Assembly: GCA_963575745.1 (NCBI GenBank) | Contig: CAUYUJ010015497.1 | Coordinates: 113,566-177,565 of the forward strand | DNA length: 64,000 bases | Source of the DNA: Prorocentrum cordatum | Lineage: Eukaryota; Sar; Dinophyceae; Prorocentrales; Prorocentraceae | Reading direction: 5' to 3' | In this document: in pieces, positions 41,222 to 51,545 of the stretch | Position numbering within the stretch: position 1 is the stretch's first letter | How the letters are laid out: each line of letters starts with the position of its first letter | Notes under the pieces: generated by a model | What the model was told of the DNA's origin: nothing | The model's database searches: none | What the model saw: the letters and a program-made list of their open reading frames with translations, nothing else | Translations under genes and position numbers: made by a program

Positions 41222-41352
41222 GGGGGAAGTGAGAAGGGGCGGGCCTTCTCAAAAGACGCGGGAGTCCCTGGGCCTTCTGAGAAGTTTCCGAATCCTTCCC
41301 CGAAGGCATAGAAAGCTTCTCAGAAGGAGCGATGGCTTCTGAGAAGTCCCGC
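41222..41352 (-). repeat. CTTCTGAGAAG repeat, inverted uninterrupted copy
   Basis: Its reverse complement aligns along its length with 5,700-5,812 and shows an intact site where family A copy 2 is inserted at 34.1 kb. Confidence 0.8.
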
Positions 41353-41487
41353 CGCCTTCTGAGAATCCCGTTTTCCTTCTCACTCCCCGCCCTCGCCCGC
41401 CGCCAAACATGGGAGTGCGCAGATCCAATGCTCATCTGTGGGAACGCTTCAGGGGTCTCGATTCAGGGGAGTCTTGTCTTCGCAGAA

Positions 41488-41626
41488 TATTGCCCTCGCT
41501 CGGACGTCCATTCCCAGTGCGTTTGTCGATTCTGTGCGTTTATGTTTTTTTCGCAAGATGAGCCGAACTACTCTTCGATTGTCCTCGCCGAGACAAAATG
41601 CACACCACGTCCGAGCGATGCCACAC
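41488..41626. mobile_element. Inverted-repeat element, family D, copy 1
   Basis: 139 bp with ends TATTGCCCTCGCTCGGACGT and, inverted, GTGTGGCATCGCTCGGACGT. Flanks GTCTTCGCAGAA (41,476-41,487) and GGCTTCGCAGAG (41,627-41,638) agree at 10 of 12, indicating a target duplication of about 9-12 bp. Confidence 0.75.
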
Positions 41627-41729
41627 GGCTTCGCAGAGTAGGCTTCACTATCATGGACATTTCGGGGATCGCGCCGTTCATGGTCTCGGCCAGTTGCGGG
41701 GATTCGTACTGAGACACCCCAGGCAGTGC

Positions 41730-42560
41730 CTAGTGGGAAACTCAGCGCATCAGAATTAATTGAGCACCACATTGACCACTGGACACCTTACTCTTGTGTT
41801 GACGAGGAGGTCGTGCGTGGCTTGTGGGAGAGACGGTGGGACAATCCTTAGGGCGAGTTGGCCCCAACATGGAGAGCAATATGTAAGCGGTAGGCGACGT
41901 CGGCGTTGTTCGCAAAGGCGCGATCGGGGAACTCGAGGGTTGGGGGCTTCTCTGGTGCCCCAGGCCTGGCCGAACTCCCCGCGTGCCCCCCGAAACGTCA
42001 AGGATTGTTTCAAGGAATGTGTACGCCTGTGTCTTTGCAGGACGTGCAGCAGATCGGCATCGTGTGCCCGAGACGTCAAGGCTCGCAGTGCACTCCGTCG
42101 GGAGGAAACCAGCCTTGGTCAGCAACCTGCCATCGCTCGGGCATACACGATTTCCCCCGTTGCCGTAGGCGGCCCGAGCAGGAGGAGGAGAAGGAAGAAG
42201 AAGAAAACGCACGCCAAACGGCGGACCTGGCCCCCGCAGGGCGGGGATGTCCTCCGAGCGATGCCAAGGGAAACGTTCGATGAGGTCTACGTCGGAAGTG
42301 GTGGCCGCAGACCGCGGGATGAAGCAGGCTGTAACACAAGCAGAGGTCCGACGCCGAGGCTGTTATCGCTGGCCCCCCTCTGCCTCCCACGCCTCCCCCT
42401 CTCAACATCCCCGAGGGACACGTACCTGTTTCGCCAGTTCGTAATGTTCCAGCCCCTACAAGACATCCCAACGACAACCCAAATGTCCTCGTAGATCGCC
42501 CCAAGGTGGCCCGAGGAGCCCGCAGGAGATGCCGACGACCGCCCCAGAGGTCTGCAAAGA
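41730..42560. other. Unique region with a small hairpin
   Basis: Open frames on both strands without clear protein character. CGTGTGCCCGAG (42,059) and CTCGGGCATACACG (42,136) form an inverted repeat related in motif to family D ends. Confidence 0.35.
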
Positions 42561-42569
42561 CAGCATAGG

Positions 42570-42668
42570 ATGGCCAAACTTTGGCCAAACGTTTGGCCAC
42601 ATAGGCCGTTTCCCGAAAGGCAGCGGGTGGCGGTGATTCGCCGTAGGCGCCTTCGATACATTGGGAGC
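42570..42668 (+). repeat. Interspersed ~90-bp repeat, copy 2
   Basis: Matches 2,183-2,290 (GGCCACATAGGCC, GGTGATTCGCCGTAGGCG). Confidence 0.75.
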
Positions 42669-42689
42669 AGATCCGCCTTGACTTCGGGC

Positions 42690-42995
42690 CCGGTGGCCCA
42701 GTGGCGCGGCTGGGTCGCGAGCGCCCCTTGGGTCCCAGACGCCCTGGCCCAAGAGACGCCCAAGACGGTCCAAGAGGGGCCCAGGAGGGGGAACACGAAC
42801 CGAAAGAACGAGCCTTCCGCACCCATGAGGCCCCACGGGGCACCCACGAGGTCCCAGGAGGCCCCGAAACAACCTGCCAGAAGCTGCAAAACTGCCTCCA
42901 GGCCCCCCAGGAGGCCTCCACGAGATCCCGGCGAGCATCTAAGAGGCCTCAGACCCACAACCCAGGCACGGTGGCTGGATGGGCCGACGGCTGCT
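42690..42995 (+). repeat. GCCCAAGA phased repeat, block 3
   Basis: Shorter, more diverged block with CCAAGAGACGCCCAAGACGG, a GAACGAGCCTTCCGC segment and an end motif CACGGTGGCTGGATGGGCCG shared in form with the ends near 52,585 and 61,705. Confidence 0.7.
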
Positions 42996-43119
42996 AGCTT
43001 CGACCCCTAGTAGCTCCATGCAAGACCTCTCGCATTACCAAGAAACGGAGAGAGGATCAGTTTCGCTTCGAGTAGAGGCTTCATCCGAAGTAGCGTTGCA
43101 GTAGTGCTTCGCGCGGGTT

Positions 43120-43350
43120 GCCACTCCTCCTCCTCCTCCTCCTCCTTCTCCTCCTCCTCCTCCTCCTCTTCTTCGATCCTCCTCGATCCTGGCCATCCTC
43201 CTCCTCCTCCTCCTCCTTCTCCTCCTCCTCCTCCTCCTCCTCCTCCTCCTCTTCTCCTCCTCTTCATCACCCTCCTCCTCCTTCTCCTGCTCCTCCTCCT
43301 CCTCCTCCTCCTCCTCCTCCTCCTCCTCCTCCTCGCTCCTCCTCCTCCGT
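43120..43350 (+). repeat. CTC pyrimidine tract
   Basis: (CTC)n with TTCTTCGATCCTCCTCGATC interruption. Confidence 0.95.
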
Positions 43351-43478
43351 CTCCCCCTCCAGCGGCGGGGGGCGCAGTCCGCATGCGCTCTGCACCTGGG
43401 TGCCAGCGCGTGCCTCCAGCGCTCAGCGCTGATTCCCTAGGGACGGCCGCTGCTCGCAACACGCGACGGTCATCCCTA

Positions 43479-43684
43479 TCGGGGGCGTCCAAGAGGGGGG
43501 CGTCCAAGAGGCGGGCGCAAATCATGGCCAGTGGCGCGTGCGGCGCACGTCGTGCGCGGCCCAGGGGGGAGTCCATGACGTATTGAAATGAGAAGAGGCG
43601 CCATCGAATCTAGGGAGGCATCATGACCCAAGCCATGATACCCCCGCCCCCCCGAATCATCAGCCCCCACATGGCCGCCCCGGA
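43479..43684. mobile_element. Short inverted-repeat element, family A, copy 3
   Basis: Starts TCGGGGGCGTCCAAGAGGGG and ends CATGGCCGCCCCGGA, slightly diverged. It contains a GCGCACGTCGTGCGC palindrome absent from other copies. The flanks CCCTA and GCCCT give no clean duplication. The GAGGCGCCAT...ATCATG core is conserved. Confidence 0.75.
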
Positions 43685-43894
43685 GCCCTCGGGGGGAGGG
43701 GCGCGCCAGCCAGGGAAGATGCCTGGCGTCGCTTGCCCGGGAGCACGGCAGGGCGCGCAAAACGTGGCCGCCCTCCCTGCGCCCGGGGCCGCAGCCCAGC
43801 CCGTGCTGCGGGCGCCTTCGCTGACCGCCAGACCTGTCGACCGTCTTCGAGGTGGAGCTCCTTGCTGCGGGTCCCAGAGGAGTGAGGAGCGAGG

Positions 43895-44025
43895 GGGGGA
43901 GGAGGAGGAGGAGGAGGAGGAGGAGGAGGAGGAGGAGGAGGAGGAGGAGGAGGAGAGGAGGAGGAGGAGGAGGAGGAGAGGAGGAGGAGCAGGAGGAGGA
44001 GGAGGAGGAGGAGGAGGAGGAGGCT
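43895..44025 (+). repeat. GGA purine tract
   Basis: (GGA)n tract; its polarity is opposite to the CTC tract at 43,120-43,350, with family A copy 3 between. Confidence 0.95.
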
Positions 44026-44335
44026 GGACACTGGTTGGAAACTACCTCAAGGTCCCGAAGGCATTGCTCGCCACGGCGGACGCGGAAGGCAGTCAAAGAG
44101 AGGCCGGCTCCCCACTGCAAGGCGCAGAGACCGCGCCGAAAACGAGACCGCCACCAGGGGGGTGGCGGGCGCCCCGGCCCCAGGGAACTCGGTCCCCAGG
44201 GCCCCATGGGACCAGGAGAGGACGGCCCAGGTCTGCAGTCAGAAGCCACCCCCGCGCCGACATTCCCCCTCAGACTTCCTGCGCCTCGAGCTGCACGACC
44301 TGATCGCACAGTTTCAGCCAACGAGGGCCTTCAGC

Positions 44336-45300
44336 GCGCCCTGGTGCTCGGGCTGCGCGTGCAGCCAGTCCAAGAAACTCGCGCAATCGATGCCCTCGCC
44401 TCCGCGAACTGCTCCGTCTCCGCGCCCGCCAGCGGGCCGCCAGGCGCGGGCCGCCAGGCGCGGGGAACCCTAGCCGCAAGGCCGCGGCGTCCCGAATAGC
44501 CCCTGCAGCGGCTGGCAGGGGGGGGGGGGCCGAAAGCGATACGCACGATCGCCAACCACGAAACCCACCACGCTGCCGATGGCCCCATCGGGAAGGCATC
44601 CCCAGCGCAGCACATCGGCTCCTGGAGCCAGGTCCTCCTCGTACGAGTCGTCGTCGGGCGTCAGCGTCATGACGATCGACACGCCGCCAGGGGGGAGGTA
44701 GATGGCATTCCTCTCGTGCCATATCCGCGCCGCGCCCACCGCGTAGAGGGCCAGGAAGAAGTCGCCCTCGTGCAGGCCGTGGCTGCCGGTGAGCTGGTGG
44801 AGCGTCCCCACGGGAGCCGCAGGCGCGACAGCCGCCGTGGCTATCGCTGCCTGTGCAGGGCCAGCTGCTGCCGCGCCTCGAGAGCCAGCTGCTCGCCAGT
44901 CGTCGCGGACGGGGCGGGCAAGGAGGGCCCACCAGACGCTGGAGCATGCCGAGCAGGTCGACGCCAGACGGCAGGCAACTCTGGACTCCAGAAGGCCCCG
45001 GCGAGGAGCCCCAGCAGGCAGACTACGATGGCCACCAGCACGTGCGCCAGGACAAGGAGAGACACGGGCACCTGCCGCAGCAAGCTGCTCACACTGCCCG
45101 GGGCCACACTCCAGGTGGCAGAAGGGGCAGGAGGGACAGCTCACAGACGGCGAGCGGTTGCGCGCGGGGCAGGGCGCCGATGAAGCACGCAGCACCCTCC
45201 CCGTCGAACGGCGTCGGGCCAGCTCAGCCACAGCAGCCCGGGCTGCGGCCGGCATGAGCTGTCCCTCCCCCGAGGTCTGAAAGGGTGCCAACTTGAGCAA
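44336..45300 (-). pseudogene. Retroelement polyprotein N-terminal fragment (decayed)
   Basis: Minus strand, in order: a Cys cluster CPSCPFCHLECGPGQC; a membrane segment within LRQVPVSLLVLAHVLVAIVV; Ala/Gln-rich linker; HERNAIYLPPGGVSIVMTLT followed by PDDDSYEEDL and GSVVGFVVGDRAYRF; then GIDCASFLDWLHAQPEH. These lie in three different frames, so at least three phase breaks exist (near 45,105, 44,860 and 44,480). The order Cys-cluster, membrane helix, then a TPDxDxYEED-like block is what I recall from dinoflagellate retroelement ORFs. No reverse transcriptase is visible nearby. Confidence 0.5.
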
Positions 45301-45344
45301 GGACGGCGGCGAAGCCGTGCGGCCGCTTCTGGCTCGCTCACTGC

Positions 45345-45845
45345 TTCCTGTTCTGAGGACTGCGCATAATGATGATACGGCTAAGTATAATAACGATAAC
45401 CAATACTTGTAACACTCTTAAAAATGATGCACCATGACAAACATACCACGAATAACAATAATTAAACCACAAATGATAAACAAATGGTCGTAATCCACCA
45501 ATGCTGCTACGAATAATAAGAACCAACATGCTGATAGCACGACTAACACTACTCATACTGACCATAATGAACAATAACACGTAACACGAACACGAAACTG
45601 ATAGTTTAACAATGATAATGTCCGTATCCAGATAATAATAATACGACGAATGAAGATCATGATGATAATACTGGAAAACATTATCATGGTAGTACTCACG
45701 AAACACTAACATTGATAATAATACGAACGCTCAGGTACAAGAATGACGATACTGGCAATCGTACTAATAATGGTAATACTCATACTAATGCGACGAAGAA
45801 GAATACTACGAATAAGAATAAGATAAAGATAATGCGGGTGAGCAG
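45345..45845. other. AT-rich ATAATAC low-complexity island
   Basis: 500 bp of ATAATAATAC/GATAATACTC-like sequence, far below the GC content of the flanks. It has an abrupt left edge after the retroelement fragment. A mirror-composition island follows at 47,985-48,200. Confidence 0.8.
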
Positions 45846-45964
45846 CAGGAGGAAGGATGCGCAGGAGAAAAAAGGGAAGGATAAGGCAGGATATGGACGA
45901 GGACGAACAGCGGCGGAGGGGAAATGAGGGGGGCGACAGCGATGAAGAAGGACTAGGACCCAGA

Positions 45965-46190
45965 AAAGTGGCCTGCGCGGGGGCAAGAGTGCCAGTCTGA
46001 ACGACAGGAGCAAAACGCCGATCCCAAGATGAGGTTCGCGCTGCAGCGGGCACACCATTTTGAAACACCTAAAACTATCGGACTGTAACCAACCATAGCA
46101 ATCACGTGCCGATCCTGAAATTAGGCCCACGCTGCAGCGGGAACACCGTTTTGAAGCACCTAAAGCTGTCGGATTGTAAACAACCACGAG
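45965..46190 (+). repeat. CCCACGCTGCAGCGGG repeat, tandem plus copy
   Basis: Two ~96-bp units containing GCTGCAGCGGGCACACCATT and GCTGCAGCGGGAACACCGTT, each followed by TTGAAGCACCTAAAGCTGTC-like sequence. Shared with 24,170-24,315 on the other strand. Confidence 0.85.
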
Positions 46191-46194
46191 CATC

Positions 46195-46735
46195 ACTTAT
46201 GTCCTATTCTGCGTGTAAAACATCCGTACGCAGGGAGGGCGGAGCATATTCCGGACAGAGTACTCAGATTGAGTACGTGTAAGACCTGGACCTCTGACGT
46301 CGTCGTTGCCTTCTCCAGGCGACTCCCGATGTGCCACACGGGTAGGGGCCATGGTTAAACAAAACGGGTCGCAGACCCCAAAGGCGTTCGGCATCGAAAC
46401 CGACCTGGACGGCCGGAACAGATCTCGAACCAGATCGATCCGATCGAAACAGCCCGTGAACCAGGGCTGGGCACAAACGTTGTTTGTCGTTTTGCTGTCG
46501 TTGTGCTCTACCCGTTGTCCTGTACCTCCCTCCCAAAACGAAAAACAAGACACAACCGAAATCCAGCAAAACGACGCTTAGGCCCAGCCCTGCCGTGACC
46601 TCGGGTCGAACCTCGGATCCGGTCGATCGAACCGATTCGGATCGGGCTCGGCCCTCGGGCCACGACTCGGGTCTCGGGCGGCCGCTCGGAAGGATCCAGG
46701 CACCCCCCAGAGGGCTCTCGGCAAGGCGCAGCTGC
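46195..46735. other. Unique region
   Basis: ATCGAACCGATTCGGATCGG near 46,625 and GATCGATCCGATCGAAAC near 46,433 form scattered inverted motifs. No convincing gene. Confidence 0.35.
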
Positions 46736-46739
46736 TGGC

Positions 46740-46990
46740 ACGCAGCCCCAGGCAAGAAGACCTGCAGGAACCGACGGGAACCTCCAAAGACCTCCGGGGT
46801 CGGTCCCAAACCCCCGACGTCGTGACGCTTTCGCAACGTCGACCCCCATAGGTCTGGACCCCTTCTCCGGGACCGGTTTCCCATCCGGAATCGTTTTCTG
46901 ACGGCCCCGGGGCCCGCAAAGGGCCCCCGGAGGCCGAAAACAGCGAAAAACCTCCTCGCCGCGATTTTTGTCACAGCCAGAGGGGGTCCA
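46740..46990 (+). repeat. ~230-bp CCCCCGACGTCGT repeat, copy 1
   Basis: AACCCCCGACGTCGTGACGC, CAACGTCGACCCCCATAGGT, CTGGACCCCTTCTCCGGGAC and CTGACGGCCCCGGGGCCCGC recur in order at 50,330-50,535. A 3-prime fragment is visible at 52,795-52,860. Confidence 0.85.
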
Positions 46991-47206
46991 GGTTTCATTG
47001 CACCGGCCTTGCAGACGTGCTGCAGCGGATTTCTGCGTGGCTTTTCGCCCGAAGCGGCGAGCGAAACACGAAGTGAATTTCGCGTGGTTGGTCTTCATCC
47101 CTGGCCAAAAAGAACCCGCGCGAAACTCACATCGAAATCCGGAACGAGATTCTCCAGGACACCCCAGGCTCACCCTATCGCTTTGCGAACGACATCCACT
47201 CTGCGA

Positions 47207-47362
47207 CGGTGGGTCAGTTCTCCACTACCACCACCATAGGTAGGAGGGGGAGGGGTCCTCCTCCTCCTCCTCCTCCGACTCCTCCTCCTCCTCCTCCTCC
47301 TCCTCCTCCTCCACCTCCTTCACCCCTCCAACTTATGGTGGCGGTGGAAAACAAGCCCATCA
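47207..47362. mobile_element. Foldback element, family B, copy 2 (exact TSD)
   Basis: 156 bp with arms CGGTGGGTCAGTTCTCCACT and, inverted, TGATGGGCTTGTTTTCCACC around a CTC core. Exact TGCGA pentamers flank it (47,202-47,206 and 47,363-47,367). The left terminal T has changed to C. Confidence 0.85.
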
Positions 47363-47364
47363 TG

Positions 47365-47785
47365 CGATGCTGGCGCCATGGCAGGTTTGAGTCGGATCGG
47401 CAAGCAAACGTTGGTAAACCCCAAACGTGGTGGTGACAACACCTGGCGGTGAGTCTCGGGCGATTTGGTGTCAGCACCCAGTTTGGGGACTCGTGCGGTT
47501 TTCCGAGGATGTCCCGGACACTGGTGGGTCCAGGAGTCACAAAACCCGGTGGTGACCCCGCGTCCCCAAACCCAGCGGTGACCTTTTTGGGGACTCCAGG
47601 TCGCCACCTGGTATCTCACCACCTGGTTTGGGGGTTCCCGAAAACGGCCCCTCTGCTGCGCAGCTCCTCCTGAGGCTCCGGGTCGTGGCTCTCACCACGG
47701 CGTCGTCGGGGCCGACCCCGTGGCGCACGGTGGCGGGGGGCAGGTCCACGGCGAGCGCCTCTGGGCCGAGAAAAGGCGGGGGGGG
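47365..47785. other. Degenerate CACCTGG/GGTGAC-rich stretch
   Basis: Repeated GGTGGTGAC, TTTGGGGACTC and CCACCTGG motifs at irregular 30-50 bp spacing suggest an old tandem repeat. No gene. Confidence 0.45.
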
Positions 47786-47787
47786 AG

Positions 47788-47862
47788 CCCTCCTCCTCCT
47801 CCTCCTCCTCCTCCTCCTCCTCCTCCTCCTCCTCCTCCTCCTCCTCCTCCTCCTCCTCCTCC
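47788..47862 (+). repeat. CTC pyrimidine tract
   Basis: Perfect (CTC)n of about 24 units. Confidence 0.95.
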
Positions 47863-47984
47863 CTGGGTGCTGTTCGTGTTCCTCGTTCTCCCGCTCCTGC
47901 CTGTGCTCCTGCTCCGGCTGCTTCCTTCGCTTCGCCTCCCGCTCTTGTGGCTGCTCCTACCCCTTCTGCTTCTGCTGAGGGTAC

Positions 47985-48200
47985 TGCTCCTAAAATATTG
48001 CCGCTCCACCTCCTGCTGCTCCTCGTCCTCCTCTTCTTATGTTTCGTCGTCTGTTTCTTCTTCTTCGTTTTGTTATTAGTCGTAGTCCTGTTATTTTTTG
48101 TATGATGGTGACTCTTCTTGCTATGAGGAGTAGTATTGTTATTCTTGGTCTTACTACTATAGCTCGTAATAACATTGTTATTATTACTATTGATGAATAT
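47985..48200. other. AT-rich island 2
   Basis: TATTATTACTATTGATG/GTTATTCTTGG-like low-complexity sequence between CTC tracts, complementary in style to the island at 45,345-45,845. Confidence 0.7.
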
Positions 48201-48265
48201 CCTCCTCCTCTTCGTCCTCGTCCTCCTCCTCCTCGTCCTCCTCCTCCTCCTCCTCCTCCTCCCCC
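48200..48265 (+). repeat. CTC pyrimidine tract
   Basis: (CTC)n with CGTC interruptions. Confidence 0.9.
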
Positions 48266-48371
48266 GTCCCTCCTCCCCCCCTCCTCTCTGGACGAAGAAG
48301 GGGAAAGAGGAGGCCCCGGCGCCGATCCCAACAATCCGCGAGGAGCTCCGAGAACTTACGCTGGTGCTGCT

Positions 48372-48540
48372 TTCGGCGGTGGACAAACCTCCCTTGAGTA
48401 AACCACCCTTGAGATAAAACGGCCCAGGACCGAAACCGACGGACCTGGACCCGCAGCAATGTCGGCCGCGACGCCCTCCCGCGAACCGAAAAGGGCCAAT
48501 TCGCTAATCGACGTGTCAGGGTAGAAGGTCTATCGGCCTC
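48372..48540 (+). repeat. ~165-bp interspersed repeat, copy 2
   Basis: Same motif order as 34,525-34,690, including GGACAAACCTCCCTTGAGTA and GCCAATTCGCTAATCGACGT. Confidence 0.85.
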
Positions 48541-48637
48541 CGTTGCTTCTCTCTCTCCGATGGACCCCCCGGGGGCCCCCCAGGCCCGACTCTTCGCCCT
48601 GGGGCGCTGGCTCACGGCACCGGGGCGCTGACCAAGG

Positions 48638-48695
48638 CCCCCTCCTCCTCCTCCTCCTCCTCCTCCTCCTCCTCCTCCTCCTCCTCCTCCTTCTC
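48638..48695 (+). repeat. CTC pyrimidine tract
   Basis: Perfect (CTC)n. Confidence 0.95.
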
Positions 48696-49186
48696 CCCTG
48701 TGTCACTTCGTGGCGAGCTCAGCTGCCCCGATGCGCAACGCGCAGTCCGCTGCGTGTCGGTTCACGGGGATCTCAGAACTCCTGCGTCGGCGGCTACAGG
48801 CAGGGCGACTGCGCTGGCGGACGGGGCGCGACGTGGCAAGCGGTGCGCGAATTGAGCCACCACGCATGGGAAGGAGGAGGAGGACGAGGCGCCCGGCGAC
48901 GGCCAGTGAGCTCAACACGTAGACTGCACGCGCAGGTCTGGCGCGATACGCTCGCCAGAACGGGGGCCAGCACGTGCCGAGCCAGCGCCAGCACGCAGCG
49001 TGTGAGCACGAGCGTATGTTTTACTCGCGGCCGTAACTGCCGTTGTGGGGTAGGGGGGGAGGGGGGAACGGGAGGGGGCAGAACGCAGCGCCCCCCCCCC
49101 CCAGACCGTGGTGCTGGACGCGCTGCGGCAGTGCCGGGGACGCACTGCGGGGGGGAGCTTTACGTTAGGGGGAAAGGGGGGGGAGG

Positions 49187-49352
49187 ATTGAAGGGGCCCT
49201 GAGACACACAAACAAATACACACAAATAACAGGATCCCCCATATTTTCCCATATTTCCTGGGTTTTTGTCTTCCCCCCCACTTCCCATATTTTCCCATAT
49301 TTTCTGGGGAATCGACGATTAGTTGTGTCTGTGTGTTTCGTTCCCTCCTGAA
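49187..49352 (+). repeat. ~165-bp interspersed AT-rich repeat, copy 2
   Basis: Aligns with 3,160-3,345 along its length, starting GGGGCCCTGAGACACACAAA and ending TTCGTTCCCTCCTGAAGG. Confidence 0.85.
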
Positions 49353-49539
49353 GGATGGGGGGCATACCGCGCGTTGTGGCCCGAGGTGCGACGGCACCGG
49401 CCTGCCTGCCTGGGCCTGGCCCCGCAGAGGAGCCCCCCGAGAGCCGCGCACTCCGCGGGTGCGTCTGGCGAAGGGCCACTCGCGACGAGCGAACGGCACA
49501 AACACATACCGAGAGGGAGGGCGGGGGGGGCTGCTCAAA

Positions 49540-49740
49540 ATCCCGTATGAATCGGCACCGCCTCAAAAACCGGACCCCCCTCCAAATGCGACCTGATATT
49601 CTGGACCCCCCTCTTCGACGGAGCGCCTTCATAAACCAGACCCCCCCTAAGCTCCGATCCAAAGAAAGCGCCCTCATAAACCGCGCCCCCCCCAGTTACA
49701 AAAAAGGCGCCTTAAAAAGCCAGACCGGGGGAGGATTAGT
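49540..49740 (+). repeat. Degenerate CATAAACCAGACCCCCC repeat
   Basis: Four to five units of GCGCCTTCATAAACCAGACC-like sequence at 35-50 bp spacing. Confidence 0.6.
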
Positions 49741-49799
49741 AGGGCATTTGGAGCATGAGTGCGTGTTGTCGGATGGGGGTCCCCGCTTGCACGGGAGCC

Positions 49800-49895
49800 T
49801 CACCCGCGGTCCGACAACCCACATCCATACCCACAGCAAGTCCTCCTCCCGCCGACCCCCCTGTGGGTATGAGTGTTGTGTTGTCCGTTCGTCAA
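49800..49895. repeat. Hairpin repeat with CATACCCACAG arms, copy 1
   Basis: GACAACCCACATCCATACCC pairs with GGGTATGAGTGTTGTGTTGTC around a GACCCCCCTG loop. A related hairpin is at 59,828-59,895. Confidence 0.7.
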
Positions 49896-50131
49896 CTCAT
49901 GGGGAAACTGGAATGTCCCCATACCTGATGTTGCTCCCGTCGTACTAGAAGAACACGTCCCAGAAATAGTTTCAAGCGCCCGGAAAAGTGTCGAAACAGT
50001 GTCGAAACAGTGTCGGACGAGTGTCTCCCAGGGCCCGACACGTGATAACCATCAAATTTCGGTATTTTCGTGGTGCTCGAAATTCTCTCGTGATCAAGGC
50101 TAAAACAGGTTGGAACATCACAACCCATACC

Positions 50132-50221
50132 TAGGGGAACGAAGAATGATATAAGCATAGAAACTCGGAGGTCCGCGCGGACCTCCGAGTTTTTATGTTT
50201 ATATAATGTTTCGTTCTCCTA
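50132..50221. mobile_element. 90-bp palindromic element with exact 5-bp TSD
   Basis: The two 45-bp arms meet with no loop: the central 30 bp, ending GGTCCGCGCGGACC at the axis, is perfectly palindromic, and the outer AT-rich parts differ at a few positions. Ends are TAGGGGAACG and CGTTCTCCTA. Exact ATACC pentamers flank it (50,127-50,131 and 50,222-50,226). It would extrude as a cruciform or fold as a long RNA hairpin. Confidence 0.85.
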
Positions 50222-50329
50222 ATACCGCTCCTCCCTGGACCTCCTCCGAGGAGCGTTCCGACCAGAACTTCGAGGCGTATCCAGCGGTGGTGACGAGGGC
50301 CTCCCAAGAAACCCAAAGGCGGAAACGAG

Positions 50330-50535
50330 GCAAAAGGAGCGGTACCGGTACCTTCCCAGACCCCCGACGTCGTCATTTTTGTCGCAACGTCGACCCCCAA
50401 AGGTCTGGACCCCTTCCCCGGGACTGGTTTCTCATCCTGAGCCGTTTTTTGACGGCCCTGGGGCCCGCCAAGGGCCCTAGGAGGCCGAACATCGCGACAA
50501 ACCTCCTGCCGTGTTTTTGTTCCCCAGCGCCAGGG
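50330..50535 (+). repeat. ~230-bp CCCCCGACGTCGT repeat, copy 2
   Basis: Matches 46,740-46,990 with a short internal insertion, ATTTTTGTC, after GACGTCGTC. Confidence 0.85.
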
Positions 50536-50734
50536 CTTCTGGGGAGAGGTATCGGTAGCTTTTCTTCTCGGCGTGGGGAAGGTTCGGCTTGCGCCGCCGC
50601 ACTCCTGGCGATGGCGAGCCACGCGCGGAGGCGAGAGCGCCACTCCCTGGCCAGGGACCCGCCCTCCCACCTCCCCGCGCGTGCGCTCTGATGGGCCGCT
50701 GTTCCCCACCACCGCTGGCATAGGTAGGAGAGGG

Positions 50735-50882
50735 GGGTGAGGAGGGGGAGCAGGAGGAGCAAGAGGAGAAGGAGGAGGAGGAGGAGGAGGAGGATGAGGA
50801 GGAGGTGGGGGGGAGGAGGAGGGGGAGGAGGAGGAGGAGGACGAGGAGGAGGAGAAGGAGGAGGAGGAGGAGGGTTCTCAGG
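50735..50882 (+). repeat. GGA purine tract
   Basis: (GGA)n with AGCAAGAGGAGAAGG start. Confidence 0.95.
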
Positions 50883-51014
50883 TGCCGCCGCCCCTCTGGC
50901 GATGGCGCGCCTCGCGCGGGCAGCCGCCGCACTCCTCAGGGGGCATGGCGGCCAGCAGCGAGCGCCTCGGGCGCCACCAGGCGCGGGTTGCGGCGCTAAA
51001 GCGTGGGTCACGAC

Positions 51015-51545
51015 GACGACGGCGAGGAGGAGGAGGAGGAGGAGGAGGAAGAGGAGGGGGGAGGGGGAGGAGGAGGAGGAGAAGGAGGAGGAGGAGGAGG
51101 AGGAGGAGAGGAGGAGGAGGAGGAGGAGGAGGAGGGGGAAGGGGGGAGGAGGAGGAGGAGGAGGAGGAGGAGGAGGAGGAGGAGGGAGGAGGAGGAGGAG
51201 GAGGAGGAGCAAGAGGAGGGGGAGGAGGAGGAGGAGGAGGAGGAGAAGGAGAGGAGGAGGGGGAGGGGGAGGAGGAGGAGGAGGAGGAGGAGGAGGAGGA
51301 GGAGGAGGAGGAGGAGGAGGAGGAGGAGGAGGAGGAGGGGGAGGAGGAGGAGGAGGAGGAGAAGGAGGAGGAGGAGAAGGACGAGGAGGAGGAGGAGGAG
51401 GAGGAGGAGGAATAGGAGGAGGACGACGACGAGGACGAGGACGAACCCCGAAGAGGATCAGGAGGACGACGACGGTGAGGAGGAGGAGGAGGAAGAGGAG
51501 GAGGAGGAGGAGCAAGAGGAGGAGGAGGAGGAGGAGGAGGAATGC
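51015..51545 (+). repeat. 530-bp GGA purine tract
   Basis: (GGA)n with GGGGGA variants and a GACGAC break at 51,421-51,475. Frames on both strands are open for >200 codons. Confidence 0.95.
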
